A stretch of DNA of 64,000 nt from Paenibacillus mendelii (GCF_024498075.1 NZ_JANHOF010000004.1:558001-622000); one strand, 5' to 3'; counted from the first letter of the stretch, positions 51,770-60,328 are shown. A program made the numbers and translations. Notes: a model not told the origin generated them from the sequence alone.

Positions 51770-53152
51770 TCATGAATGAACATCTTCGGCCGGTGCGGCT
51801 TCCAGCAATCGATTCCATGCTCGTTTCGGCAGCCAGGCAACGGTCAAGATCCCCATCTTCCGGTAGACGAACACCACCATGATGACATTCCAGCAGACGA
51901 GACCGGCTGTCGTTGCAATGGCTGCGCCGGTCATGCCCATGAGCGGGATTAAGGCGACATTCAGGGCGATATTCAACACCGTCGATACGATGAGTGCCTT
52001 GGTGAGCGCATTCTGCCGGCCGGTCATCGTAGCCATCATGCCATTCTGACCACAATATGCATTCACAACCTGACCGAAGGTCATGATCAGCATCGGCCAA
52101 TAGGAGGCACGGAACTCGGCTCCGAACAGTCCGAGCAGCAGCTTGCCGAAGGCGGCGAATGCGATCATCAGCATGGCCGCGAAGACAAAGCCGGACAAGC
52201 CCGATGTCTGGCATACATGCTGAAGCTGCTTGCGTTTGCCGGTCGCATACAGCTCGGAGAGCATCGGAGCCGCCGTCATGTTCACCGCGGTAAGCGCGAA
52301 TGCGGCCAATGTCGCAAGCCGGACCGCTGCCGAGAACAAGCCGGATTCCGTCTCCGAATGCATCATCCCCATCATGAGCACGCCCAGCTGGCCAAGAATG
52401 AGATACATGCCGGCATTGAGCATGAGCGACACAGACAGCTTCGTCCAAGAGCGGGTGTCGTACCTTGACTCAATCGCTTCGATCTGGCTGCCGATCCGCT
52501 TCCGCAGGACGACAGCCCCGATCAGCCAGCTAATCGCCACTGCTGCGGCAAAGCTGATCATCGCCACCCCGGCATCGGCTTTTATGCCGAATACCCCGAT
52601 CCAGCAAGCCAGGATAGCCATCGTAATGATCGGGCGTGCGATTTTCTCCGGCATCTGCGAGAACAGTACATCTTTGAGCGCTTGCAGCACACTTTGCCGG
52701 AGCGTCGCTAACGTCAGCAGCGGAATGGTCGCCAGCCCTGCCGCATAGGTTACGATCCTCTCGGTTGTCATGGAATCTGAGCTGAAGATCAAGAACACAG
52801 CGCCCATAATCATCGCCGTCATCGAGAGCACCAAACCAATTTGATTCGCTCTGCGGAGTAGTCCCTTAATGAACCCCCATTCGTTCATGGCACGATACGA
52901 TGCTACCAATCGGACGATTGACGTATCGAAGCCAAGCTTGGTCGGAAAAACAAGAAACGTGACCACTGTCGAGACGAAGGCGTAGGTACCGTAAGCTGCC
53001 GCACCCAGCATACGGGCCAGCATAACCTGCATGAGCAGAGCCAGAGCCATACCGCTGGAGTTGATGAGGAAGCTGATGCTGCCTCCCCGCCTCAGCATTT
53101 TTTTTACGGAGGAGCTCTGCTCCTGAGCTGCGAGTGTTTCGACTTTAGCCAT
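51770..53152 (-). CDS. Oligosaccharide flippase (Wzx-type, MOP superfamily)
   Basis: A 460-aa protein with 12 or so transmembrane segments, starting after a 24-residue cytoplasmic tail (SVKKMLRRGGSISFLINSSGMALALLMQVMLARMLGAAAYGTYAFVSTV, the polysaccharide-synthesis family opening). Other marks are FDTSIVRLVASYRAMNEWGFIKGLLRRANQIG and YCGQNGMMATMTGRQNALTKALIVSTVLNIALNVALIPLMGMTGAAIAT. It would flip the lipid-linked EPS repeat unit across the membrane for the polymerase encoded downstream. Confidence 0.94.
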   Translation of the reverse strand: MAKVETLAAQEQSSSVKKMLRRGGSISFLINSSGMALALLMQVMLARMLGAAAYGTYAFVSTVVTFLVFPTKLGFDTSIVRLVASYRAMNEWGFIKGLLRRANQIGLVLSMTAMIMGAVFLIFSSDSMTTERIVTYAAGLATIPLLTLATLRQSVLQALKDVLFSQMPEKIARPIITMAILACWIGVFGIKADAGVAMISFAAAVAISWLIGAVVLRKRIGSQIEAIESRYDTRSWTKLSVSLMLNAGMYLILGQLGVLMMGMMHSETESGLFSAAVRLATLAAFALTAVNMTAAPMLSELYATGKRKQLQHVCQTSGLSGFVFAAMLMIAFAAFGKLLLGLFGAEFRASYWPMLIMTFGQVVNAYCGQNGMMATMTGRQNALTKALIVSTVLNIALNVALIPLMGMTGAAIATTAGLVCWNVIMVVFVYRKMGILTVAWLPKRAWNRLLEAAPAEDVHS

Positions 53153-53169
53153 AAATCCGGACCGCCCCC

Positions 53170-55002
53170 TTAAGACACGTTCGAAACGTTGCTATACGTA
53201 GGCACGAGGTGCTTGAGTACGGCGCGGATTTCATTCGGATGCTGGCCGATCACTTGCTCCAGCTTGCGGATCTCGAATTCAAGCTCCGTCCGGTTGATCT
53301 GCATCGGTCTTCCGATGAAGATGCGGTTATGTTTGGTTGATGACATGCCTTCTTCATTGGTCAGCAGCTCTTCATAGAGCTTCTCGCCTTCGCGGATCCC
53401 GGAAAACTTAACCTCGATATCGATATTCGGTTCATAGCCGGACAACCGGATCAAATCGACAGCCAGATCAAAAATTTTGACAGGCTTGCCCATATCGAGA
53501 ATGAACACTTCGCCGCCCTTGGCGAAGGCGCCGGCTTGAATCACGAGCTGAACGGCTTCCGGAATGGTCATGAAATAACGGACCATCTCCGGATGCGTAA
53601 CAGTGACCGGACCACCCTTGGCAATCTGATCCTTAAAACGCGGGATAACGCTGCCCCTGCTCCCGAGTACATTGCCGAAGCGAACCGCTACGAACTTCGT
53701 CTCGCTGTGCTTATCCAAGCTTTGAATAAACATTTCGGCGATCCGTTTGGTCGTGCCCATAATGCTCGTCGGATTAACCGCTTTGTCGGTCGAGATGAGT
53801 ACGAACCGCTCGGCGCCGAATTGGTCGGCGCATTCGGCGACGTTCTTTGTGCCGAATACGTTGTTCTTGATCGCTTCGGACGGATTCCGCTCCATGAGCG
53901 GCACATGCTTGTGGGCGGCTGCGTGGAAGACGACCGCCGGACGGAATTTGCCAAATACATCCTCCAGCCGTTTCCGGTCCTGCACATCGGCGATCACGGT
54001 CTCGATCGGCAAATCCGGGAACGTACTTCTCAATTCCATCTCGATCAAATAAATACTGTTCTCCCCATGTCCGAGGAGCAGCAGTCTCTCCGGCCCGAAA
54101 GGTGCGATTTGACGGCACAGCTCGGAGCCGATTGAACCGCCTGCGCCGGTAACGAGCACCGTCTTGCCTTCAACATAGTTGGCGATGTTGTCCAGATCGA
54201 TGCGAATCGGGTCTCGGCCGAGCAAATCCTCGACAGATACGTCACGCACCCGAACGGCGGAGGTTCTGCCTTGTATCACATCCTGCAAATCAGGCGCGAT
54301 CTTAAGCTTTGCCTTTGTCGGTTTGCAAATGTTTATGATTGCGGATATTTGCGATTTGGATACTGAGGGCATCGCGATTATAATTTCGTCGATCTTCTCT
54401 TCTTCTGTAATCCTCGCGATGTCGTTACGAGTGCCGTAGACGGGCAAGCCATAGATCGTTAACCGCTGCTTGTACGGATCGTCATCGATGAAGCCGACAG
54501 GAATATGGCGTGACGTATCATTCTGCCCAAGCTCTTTCGCTATCATCGTGCCGCAGCTTCCAGCCCCGATAATGAGCGTCCGGTGCCCGCCTGACCGTCT
54601 GCGCGTGCTGTATTTATCACAAAAGGCCCGCCATAGCAGTCTCGGGCCGGCCATCATGGCCACCATTCCGATCAAATGATGAAATAGAATCATTTTCGGA
54701 ACGGTAATGCCGTATACGAGAACCACAGCTGCATAAGGAACAATGCTTGCCACTAACGAAGCGTTAATGATCGCAATCACTTCGCTAACTCCGGCATACT
54801 GGTATATACGGCGGTGAAGCTTCATCCTCAGTGTGCAGTAGAGTCCGATCAGCCCCGCTAACAGGGTGTACATGAGCCATAAGCCTTGCTGAGGCTCATT
54901 CCACGGGTTCGAATACTGTAGACTGAAGGCAAATGCTAAGCTGAACACCACGGCCGATAAATCCAAGGCAACTAATAAATAGGTGCGGTAAGCAGCAATC
55001 AT
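53170..55002 (-). CDS. Membrane nucleotide-sugar 4,6-dehydratase (EpsC/PglF/CapD type)
   Basis: A 610-aa protein. Four N-terminal transmembrane segments (about 1-125) precede a CoA-binding-like Rossmann domain (TLIIGAGSCGTMIAKELG). The catalytic extended SDR domain starts at about residue 285 with VLVTGAGGSIGSELCRQI, followed by FHAAAHKHVPLMERNPSEAIKNNVFGT and STDKAVNPTSIMGTTKRIAE, where Met replaces the usual Tyr of YxxxK, as in PglF-type dehydratases. The expected reaction is UDP-GlcNAc to UDP-4-keto-6-deoxy-GlcNAc, feeding the aminotransferase at 43350-44519. The kinase gene is 37 bases upstream. Confidence 0.94.
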   Translation of the reverse strand: MIAAYRTYLLVALDLSAVVFSLAFAFSLQYSNPWNEPQQGLWLMYTLLAGLIGLYCTLRMKLHRRIYQYAGVSEVIAIINASLVASIVPYAAVVLVYGITVPKMILFHHLIGMVAMMAGPRLLWRAFCDKYSTRRRSGGHRTLIIGAGSCGTMIAKELGQNDTSRHIPVGFIDDDPYKQRLTIYGLPVYGTRNDIARITEEEKIDEIIIAMPSVSKSQISAIINICKPTKAKLKIAPDLQDVIQGRTSAVRVRDVSVEDLLGRDPIRIDLDNIANYVEGKTVLVTGAGGSIGSELCRQIAPFGPERLLLLGHGENSIYLIEMELRSTFPDLPIETVIADVQDRKRLEDVFGKFRPAVVFHAAAHKHVPLMERNPSEAIKNNVFGTKNVAECADQFGAERFVLISTDKAVNPTSIMGTTKRIAEMFIQSLDKHSETKFVAVRFGNVLGSRGSVIPRFKDQIAKGGPVTVTHPEMVRYFMTIPEAVQLVIQAGAFAKGGEVFILDMGKPVKIFDLAVDLIRLSGYEPNIDIEVKFSGIREGEKLYEELLTNEEGMSSTKHNRIFIGRPMQINRTELEFEIRKLEQVIGQHPNEIRAVLKHLVPTYSNVSNVS

Positions 55003-55039
55003 GGTTTAACCTCCCAAAAATATGGTGCAGACTTTCGGA

Positions 55040-55714
55040 TTATTGCGAATATTCATAATAGCCGTTCACATCCCGATTCGACGTTTGGTTCAACGTGACA
55101 CCCACGATACGCGCTTGTACGAACTGAAGCGCATCGCGTGCCTTGATGACCTGCTGCCGTTTCACGTTTCGTGCGTTCACAACCAAGAGAACACCGTCAC
55201 ACCGGGTGGCCATCACCTGCGCATCGCTTACCGCAAGAACAGGCGGCGTATCGATCAGCACGAAATCGAACCGTGTACGCAATTCTTCCAACAGCTGATC
55301 CATCTTCCGGGATCCGAGCAGCTCCGACGGATTCGGGGGAATCACTCCTGATGGCAGTACACTTAAATGATCGATATGCGTTTCTTTAATCGCTTCTGCA
55401 GCCGTCGCCTGTCCAGTGAGCACATTCGTCAGGCCGCACCGGTTCGAGAGCTTGAAGGTTTGATGAGCCGTCGGCTTGCGCAGGTCTGCATCCACGAGCA
55501 GCACCGACTTCTCCGTTTGGGCGTAAGCAACGGCTAAATTGTTGATCGTCGTTGTCTTCCCTTCACGCGGGTTAGCCGATGTCACCATGAGAAGCTGAAG
55601 CGCACGGTCAACCGAAGCAAACTGCAGGTTGGTGCGCAAGGTACGATATGCTTCGGAGATGGGCGACATCGGATTAAGATCTGTAATAATTGGTCTGGCA
55701 TCAGTTTGAGACAT
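55040..55714 (-). CDS. Bacterial tyrosine kinase of the EPS operon (EpsB/PtkA/CpsD type)
   Basis: A 224-aa BY-kinase. Walker A is TSANPREGKTTTINNL, Walker A' VLLVDADLRKPTAH and Walker B FVLIDTPPVLAVSDA. The C-terminal tail DVNGYYEYSQ holds a three-tyrosine autophosphorylation cluster, shorter than in enterobacterial Wzc. The membrane partner is the separate gene upstream, the normal Firmicute split. The start ATG 55714 has GGGTG nine bases upstream; a GTG at 55726 is possible. It controls EPS chain production and may phosphorylate Ugd, as PtkA does in B. subtilis. Confidence 0.94.
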   Translation of the reverse strand: MSQTDARPIITDLNPMSPISEAYRTLRTNLQFASVDRALQLLMVTSANPREGKTTTINNLAVAYAQTEKSVLLVDADLRKPTAHQTFKLSNRCGLTNVLTGQATAAEAIKETHIDHLSVLPSGVIPPNPSELLGSRKMDQLLEELRTRFDFVLIDTPPVLAVSDAQVMATRCDGVLLVVNARNVKRQQVIKARDALQFVQARIVGVTLNQTSNRDVNGYYEYSQ

Positions 55715-56459
55715 GAGATGCTTCACCCGCCTTTGTCGATATCTTTGATTTTCTCCGTTTCCCCTTCAGATCGCCCTGCTTGATGGATGGCACAAGCCCA
55801 AGCGTCGGTAAACCAAGAGCACGCTCGACGTCCGCTTCCGTCTTAATCGTGTCATCGAAGTAATCCAGCAGCAAGACAAGACCAATTCCGAGCAGCAAGC
55901 AAAGAACGAAGCTGATCACCATATTAAGCTGCGGATTCGGCTTGACCGGTGCAGGCGTTTTAACCACTTTTGCCATATGAAGCAAATACACGTTATCGAC
56001 CTTCATGATTTTCGGAATCTGTTCCTGAAACACTTCCGAGATCGCGTTTACGATAGTAGCTGCTCTCTTATAGTCCGTATCGGAGTATGTGAGTGTAACG
56101 ACCTGGGTGCCGTTGACGGAACTGAACGTAATTTTGCTCATCAGCTCCTCCGTGGTCACTCCAAATTCAGGGTGCTTCTGTACGACCAAATCCATGATGG
56201 CCGGGGTACGAATAATTTCTTTGTACGTATTGATCAAGCTGATATTCGTATTGATCGCGTTAATATCCAGCTGAAGCATGCCTGGCTTATCGTTCGCAGA
56301 ATTCACTATGAGCTTGGTATAGGCTTGGTAGACGGGCTTAATTAACATATAACTGATGAAACCGGCCGCTGCCGTGCCAAGGGCGACGACAAGCACAACA
56401 ATCCATATCCGTTTGCGTATGATCGACAAATAATGCTTCAAATCCAATTCCGTAGTCAA
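55701..56459 (-). CDS. Wzz-like chain-length/kinase activator protein (EpsA/TkmA/CapA type)
   Basis: A 252-aa membrane protein with two transmembrane segments, at about 17-39 (RIWIVVLVVALGTAAAGFISYML) and 180-200 (MVISFVLCLLLGIGLVLLLDYF). Between them is the extracellular Wzz domain (AYTKLIVNSAN, TYKEIIRTPAIMDLVV), followed by the proline-rich KTPAPVKPNPQLN. The cytoplasmic end activates the separate BY-kinase. The start is TTG, seven bases after GGAGG. Its 3' end overlaps the kinase gene's first codons. Confidence 0.93.
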   Translation of the reverse strand: MTTELDLKHYLSIIRKRIWIVVLVVALGTAAAGFISYMLIKPVYQAYTKLIVNSANDKPGMLQLDINAINTNISLINTYKEIIRTPAIMDLVVQKHPEFGVTTEELMSKITFSSVNGTQVVTLTYSDTDYKRAATIVNAISEVFQEQIPKIMKVDNVYLLHMAKVVKTPAPVKPNPQLNMVISFVLCLLLGIGLVLLLDYFDDTIKTEADVERALGLPTLGLVPSIKQGDLKGKRRKSKISTKAGEASHVSN

Positions 56460-56474
56460 ATGTTAACCTCCATT

Positions 56475-57257
56475 CTAGGTTTTGAATGGCGACCAACCGG
56501 CGAACAGCCGCAGTTGCCTTTTTCGGTGAATCGTGGGTCTAGGGCTTATTTTTAAATTGTGAACGACCGCACGGGCGTTTCGCTCATAGTAAGCAATAGT
56601 ATCCAGCCCGAGCTTATTCTCTGCAGTCTCATAGGCTAAGCGCAGTTCAAACGGTCTTGATGTTCCGTTATGAGAATCGGATGCAATGAAGTGAATCAAA
56701 TTTCTGCGGCACATCTCGATGGCCGCCGACTTTACTTTGGGACCGAAGCGCCCCGTCAGCGAGTGAGACGTGACTTGGCATAATGCGCCATTATCCACCA
56801 TGGCCATCAGCCTATCCGGCGCAGCAGCAAGCTCGGCATTGCGTTCCGGGTGAGCGATAATGGGTGTCCAGCCTGCAATACGAAGCTCGTGCAGCGTATC
56901 CTCGAACCGCACGGGAACACTTGAAGCTGAAAATTCTAGCAGCAAGTAAGACGACTCCCCAAGCGGGAGCAGCTTGCCTGCTTCTAAATCATCTAGAAGA
57001 CCGTCGTATACCCTTATTTCCTGCCCAGGCAAGACCCGCAGCGGAATATGCCGTTCAATGAGCTCGGCGTTTAATACGTCGGTACGTTCACGAATGTCTT
57101 TCGCTTCCGTGTCATATCGCCCTGCACGGTAATGAGGCGTTGCATAGATGGTCGTTGCCCCATCGTTCACAGCCGAGCGTGCAAGCGCTAAAGATTCATC
57201 CAAACTTGTTGGTCCGTCATCAAGACCATGCAGCAGATGACAATGAAGATCGATCAT
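56475..57257 (-). CDS. PHP-family protein tyrosine phosphatase (YwqE/CpsB type)
   Basis: A 260-aa metal-dependent phosphatase that dephosphorylates the BY-kinase and its targets. The N terminus MIDLHCHLLHGLDDGP supplies the PHP metal-binding HxH; IYATPHYRAGRYD, IIAHPERNAEL and HFIASDSHNGTSRPF supply further ligands. GGAGGAG precedes the ATG. It is the first gene of the EPS operon, followed by activator and kinase, giving a complete tyrosine-phosphorylation switch. Confidence 0.94.
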   Translation of the reverse strand: MIDLHCHLLHGLDDGPTSLDESLALARSAVNDGATTIYATPHYRAGRYDTEAKDIRERTDVLNAELIERHIPLRVLPGQEIRVYDGLLDDLEAGKLLPLGESSYLLLEFSASSVPVRFEDTLHELRIAGWTPIIAHPERNAELAAAPDRLMAMVDNGALCQVTSHSLTGRFGPKVKSAAIEMCRRNLIHFIASDSHNGTSRPFELRLAYETAENKLGLDTIAYYERNARAVVHNLKISPRPTIHRKRQLRLFAGWSPFKT

Positions 57258-57401
57258 AACATCTCCTCCCAGATCTCGACTCGTATCGATTATGTCATAA
57301 ATAGATAGGAGGCAATGAGGGAATAAGGTAATAATTTCAATTAGGTGTTACTGTTTATTTTGCAAAAACGAATATAAGCTATCATCCCTAGTTTCTTGTT
57401 T

Positions 57402-57420
57402 TGTTAACTACGAATTAACA
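57402..57420. promoter_or_regulatory. TGTTAA-N7-TTAACA inverted repeat upstream of the EPS operon
   Basis: A perfect six-base dyad with a seven-base spacer, about 145 bases before the first EPS gene. It is a candidate operator; the bound protein is unknown. Confidence 0.35.
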
Positions 57421-57991
57421 ACCATATATATCCATTTATAGGTGGATAAGGTCGATTTATTGTGATTATGATAGATTTCTAACTTGCTCTTTTCACCCGT
57501 ATATTTCGAACAATAGTCTTACATTAATCTTACAATGTAAATCCTGTACATCCCTTACAGTGCAACAGATAGACGCATTTTTCCTATTCTTAGAAATTTT
57601 CTGATTTTACGGCAATTCCATGGGTTACCGTATATTCAATAGGGACTAGCGACATATACGCTGTTTTTTTGGGACAGTTGGCATAGGTTTACTTTTCCTT
57701 TACCTTCCATTTTTTTATCCCGTAAGAGGCCCAGTTTGACTGAAAGCCGGGAAATTACGCCTACTTTTTCCTCTATCTATCGATTTCTTCCCGATATGAG
57801 AACCATGCCGCGGCCCAAAAATGATGAAGAAATCATAGAAATGAAGCATCCATTCCTGCCTAATAACGAATAATAGGGAAAATATATTCAGTTTCAATAA
57901 CGACATTCCGTCCATTTCCCACTCCCTGGCGAGCGATCAATCGCAATCAACATTACTCATATCTCCTTAAATATTCACTTCACCTAGTACC

Positions 57992-58020
57992 TTGCAGAAC
58001 ACAGTAGCATGTGATACCAT
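57992..58020 (+). promoter_or_regulatory. Candidate promoter of the padR-DUF1700 operon
   Basis: TTGCAG, a 17-base spacer, and TACCAT preceded by TGA (extended -10). It implies a start of transcription near 58027 and a very short leader before the GTG at 58044. Confidence 0.45.
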
Positions 58021-58043
58021 TACGTTTGTCAGGAGGGATCTGG

Positions 58044-58391
58044 GTGGATATGTCCGAATGGACGTCCCAAGCACGTCGGGGAATATTAGAATATAGCATT
58101 TTGCTGCTGATCAGCAAAGAACCACGTTATGGCTATGAACTAGTGACACTATTAGACAAATGGGAGCCGCTCGCTGTTACGGAGGGGACGCTGTATCCGC
58201 TTCTGCGCAGGCTGCTTAAAGAGAAATACATCGAATCCTATTGGAAAGAGTCCGAAAGCGGCCCACCGCGGAAATATTACAGCTTAACCAAAGCCGGCCA
58301 GTACCTGATGGAAGCGATGTCGATCGAGTGGAATAAGCTTTCCACCGCCATGAACCAAATTGAATTGTATCGAGGAGAGGAACCAGGATGA
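58044..58391 (+). CDS. PadR-family transcriptional regulator
   Basis: A 115-aa winged-helix regulator. The PadR core is RRGILEYSILLLISKEPRYGYELVTLLD, then VTEGTLYPLLRRLLKEKYIESYWKESESGPPRKYYSLTKAGQYLM, the family's wing and C-terminal helix. PadR proteins are repressors, usually autoregulated. GTG 58044 lies six bases after AGGAGGG and is chosen over ATG 58050 (12 bases). The next gene overlaps by four bases and encodes a DUF1700 membrane protein, a common PadR partner. It is divergent from the EPS operon across the 0.8-kb region. Confidence 0.93.
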   Translation: MDMSEWTSQARRGILEYSILLLISKEPRYGYELVTLLDKWEPLAVTEGTLYPLLRRLLKEKYIESYWKESESGPPRKYYSLTKAGQYLMEAMSIEWNKLSTAMNQIELYRGEEPG

Positions 58392-58945
58392 GTCCAAATG
58401 GAAGAGCTTATCTAGCCAAATTGTATGAGCTGCTGCACCAAACACCAGAGGAGGATCGGCTCGATGCCGTACGTGAAATCGAAAGTCACATTGTGGAAGG
58501 TATTGCGCATGGACAGCGCGAGGATGATATCTTGGCACGGCTAGGAGACCCCCGGAAGCTTGCGAGGGCCTATCGAAGCGAGTATTTAATGGAACATCGT
58601 TCCAGCAGATCCTTTAAGGATGTATTGGCATTAATCGGATTCTATTGCACAACCGGTCTCTTAAGTATTATGGTCATTCCGGTTCTTGCCGTTATCGCGT
58701 ATGGATTTGGGTTCTGCGCCATACTCGCGATTATCGCGGGCATCGTCCGCACCTTCGGCGCGACCTGGATTCAGATGGGTTTCAGTCCCGATCATCAGCT
58801 TCCAACAGAATGGAGTATGGCCTTTGCCATCGTTGTTGGCGGCATTCTAGGTGCGATCGCATTCTATAGCCGCAAATATCTTCGGGCTTATATCGGCTTT
58901 CTTTCTTCCCGTTATAGAGCGGTGCTGCCAGACAACCGGGGTTAA
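58388..58945 (+). CDS. DUF1700/HAAS-domain membrane protein
   Basis: A 185-aa protein. The N-terminal helical HAAS-type domain (about 1-70, YLAKLYELLHQTPEEDRLDAVREIESHI and DDILARLGDPRKLARAYRSEYL) is followed by three hydrophobic segments (about 80-160). The family is commonly encoded beside PadR regulators and is thought to sense or tune membrane processes; its activity is unknown. The ATG overlaps the padR stop by four bases. Confidence 0.9.
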   Translation: MSPNGRAYLAKLYELLHQTPEEDRLDAVREIESHIVEGIAHGQREDDILARLGDPRKLARAYRSEYLMEHRSSRSFKDVLALIGFYCTTGLLSIMVIPVLAVIAYGFGFCAILAIIAGIVRTFGATWIQMGFSPDHQLPTEWSMAFAIVVGGILGAIAFYSRKYLRAYIGFLSSRYRAVLPDNRG

Positions 58946-58967
58946 CGCCACGACGACCTGACAGCTC

Positions 58968-59825
58968 TTACGTAAGCTCCAGAACGGTCAGCTCAGGCCG
59001 GCACCAGAACCGAATGGGCAGCGTTGTCGTGCCGATCCCCCTATTCGTATACACCGCCAGCTGCGAGGAATCCGCTTGATAGAGACCGCTCACATATTTC
59101 TTCCCATATGGCGGCGCAATGAGATGACCCACAAAGGGAAGCCGGATTTGCCCCCCATGTGAGTGTCCGGACAGCTGAAGCTTCACCCGGGGCCATTCGC
59201 TCACCGTATCTGCGTAATCCGGTTCATGCGCGAGCAGAATGACCTCGTCCTCGGGAAGCGTGCCAGCCAATGATCGTTCCACATCGGCTTGTCCGAGCAG
59301 AAGATCGTCCACACCAGCCACGACAAGTCGGCTTCCATCCTTCTCGACCACCTCATGCCGATTGAGAAGCAGCCGGAAACCGGTCTTCTTCCAGAAATCG
59401 GCTACACCATTCCGGCCTTCAAGTCCATAATCATGATTGCCCAGCACGGCAAACTTGCCCAGCGGCGCATGCAGTCCCTTCATAAGGTCAACGCATTGGA
59501 TAAGCCCCTTGGTTCCATCGTCGACCAGATCGCCGGTGAAACAAATCATATCCGGCTCCAATCGTTCGATTCGATGTATAACCTTCGCTAACGCGTCTTT
59601 GTCAAAATAATAACCGAAATGCAGATCGCTAAAATGTAAAATACGCGTACCGCGGAATGGGTGTTTTCGGTTGCCGTCAAACATCGGAATCGTCACGGCG
59701 TTCACCTCAACCCAATTTCGTTCCACGAAATAGCTATAAGCTGGAGCGGCTGCCGCAGCGGCGATTCCGCCTCCAGCTATCCATTGAAGGAATCGTCTTC
59801 TTGTCATTCTTGGGTTGCTTGGCAT
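58968..59825 (-). CDS. Tat-exported calcineurin-like metallophosphoesterase
   Basis: A 285-aa protein with a twin-arginine signal TRRRFLQWIAGGGIAAAAAAP at residues 8-28, so it is probably exported folded and membrane-attached. The metallophosphatase motifs are in order: ILHFSDLHFGY (D-H), CFTGDLVDDG (GD), AVLGNHDYG (GNHD), LLAHEPDY (H) and LSGHSHGGQI (GHxH). Related YkuE/YaeI enzymes act on UDP-sugar or lipid substrates; the substrate here is unknown. The ATG at 59825 is chosen as the start of the Tat peptide; a TTG at 59885 would add 20 residues and lies in the stop region of the upstream broken gene. Confidence 0.91.
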   Translation of the reverse strand: MPSNPRMTRRRFLQWIAGGGIAAAAAAPAYSYFVERNWVEVNAVTIPMFDGNRKHPFRGTRILHFSDLHFGYYFDKDALAKVIHRIERLEPDMICFTGDLVDDGTKGLIQCVDLMKGLHAPLGKFAVLGNHDYGLEGRNGVADFWKKTGFRLLLNRHEVVEKDGSRLVVAGVDDLLLGQADVERSLAGTLPEDEVILLAHEPDYADTVSEWPRVKLQLSGHSHGGQIRLPFVGHLIAPPYGKKYVSGLYQADSSQLAVYTNRGIGTTTLPIRFWCRPELTVLELT

Positions 59826-59881
59826 AGTATGATATCGTTCCCTTCGGCACGCTATAGACTTCATAAAGTGTAGACGATTGG

Positions 59882-60260
59882 TCAACGCTTTTTGCTTTCG
59901 CCCCCGAGAATCGACGCAAACCGGTCTAACCCGTATGCTGCGCCAATACCAGCCGCGTATCGAACAAGATCAACCGCCAGAAATCCTTTCCCCAATATCA
60001 GCGCTCCAATCACAGTTGCCCGTATGTCGTTGATCCAGCCGGCTTGATACAGCTGACTGCATTCGATGAATAAACAGAAGAGTGCAAACCGACATGGACT
60101 TCTTCCGATCGGTTAGAAGAATGCGGAATCCCATGTATATCATACTCGCCCATAGCGCATCTCCAGCATGTCTGGAAACGAACTCCGGTATGTATTCAAT
60201 CGTCATCCGTGAGCCTAAACCGAGCATAATAACGATCACGAGCATGATGAAATAGCCCAT
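59882..60260 (-). pseudogene. DUF2809 membrane protein with a frameshift
   Basis: The first frame starts at ATG 60260 and reads a DUF2809-like N terminus (two hydrophobic segments, then HAGDALWASMIYMGFRILLTDRK). It leaves the family pattern after SMSV. From about 60085 the family continues in another frame: ALFCLFIECSQLYQAGWIND, then RATVIGALILGKGFLAVDLVRY and AAGIGAAYGLDRFASIL, ending at 59882. Removing one T from the TTT at 60086-60088 (minus strand) joins both into a normal protein of about 125 aa. It is therefore either a recent pseudogene or a sequencing error. DUF2809 proteins are four-segment membrane proteins of unknown role. Confidence 0.85.
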
Positions 60261-60328
60261 TCTTCTTCTCTTAGCTTGTCATCCTTATCTTGATCGATAG
60301 GTTTAAAGCGCAGCCGCTATCGCCGCCA

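Larger units (their letters stand above)
57258..58043. other. AT-rich region of about 0.8 kb upstream of the EPS operon and the divergent padR gene
   Basis: No convincing gene: one 66-codon minus-strand frame (57715-57915) has no ribosome site or family. Visible elements are an inverted repeat TGTTAA-N7-TTAACA at 57402-57420; an imperfect hairpin ACGGCAA...TTACCGT at 57610-57632; AGCGACA-to-TACGCT symmetry at 57648-57663; and a padR promoter near 57992-58020. I could not identify the EPS promoter or any known riboswitch or EAR RNA. The length suggests a long structured leader or several regulator sites for EPS control. Confidence 0.5.

Noticed and set aside
50625-52448. A 607-aa reading frame reaching from the GT4 gene far into the flippase gene
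   Set aside because: The first 230 residues are out-of-phase flippase sequence rich in R, H and C; the real gene starts at the ribosome site before 51752.
55003-55039. Possible EAR (eps-associated RNA) between kinase and dehydratase genes, as in B. subtilis
   Set aside because: Only 37 bases separate the genes, too short for the EAR element.
57610-57660. GGGTTACCG resembling the end of a c-di-GMP (GEMM) riboswitch
   Set aside because: The other conserved GEMM blocks (GGGCAAACC, GGGACGCAAAGCC) are missing upstream.
57715-57915. A 66-aa frame in the EPS upstream region
   Set aside because: No ribosome site, and the composition resembles the surrounding AT-rich DNA.
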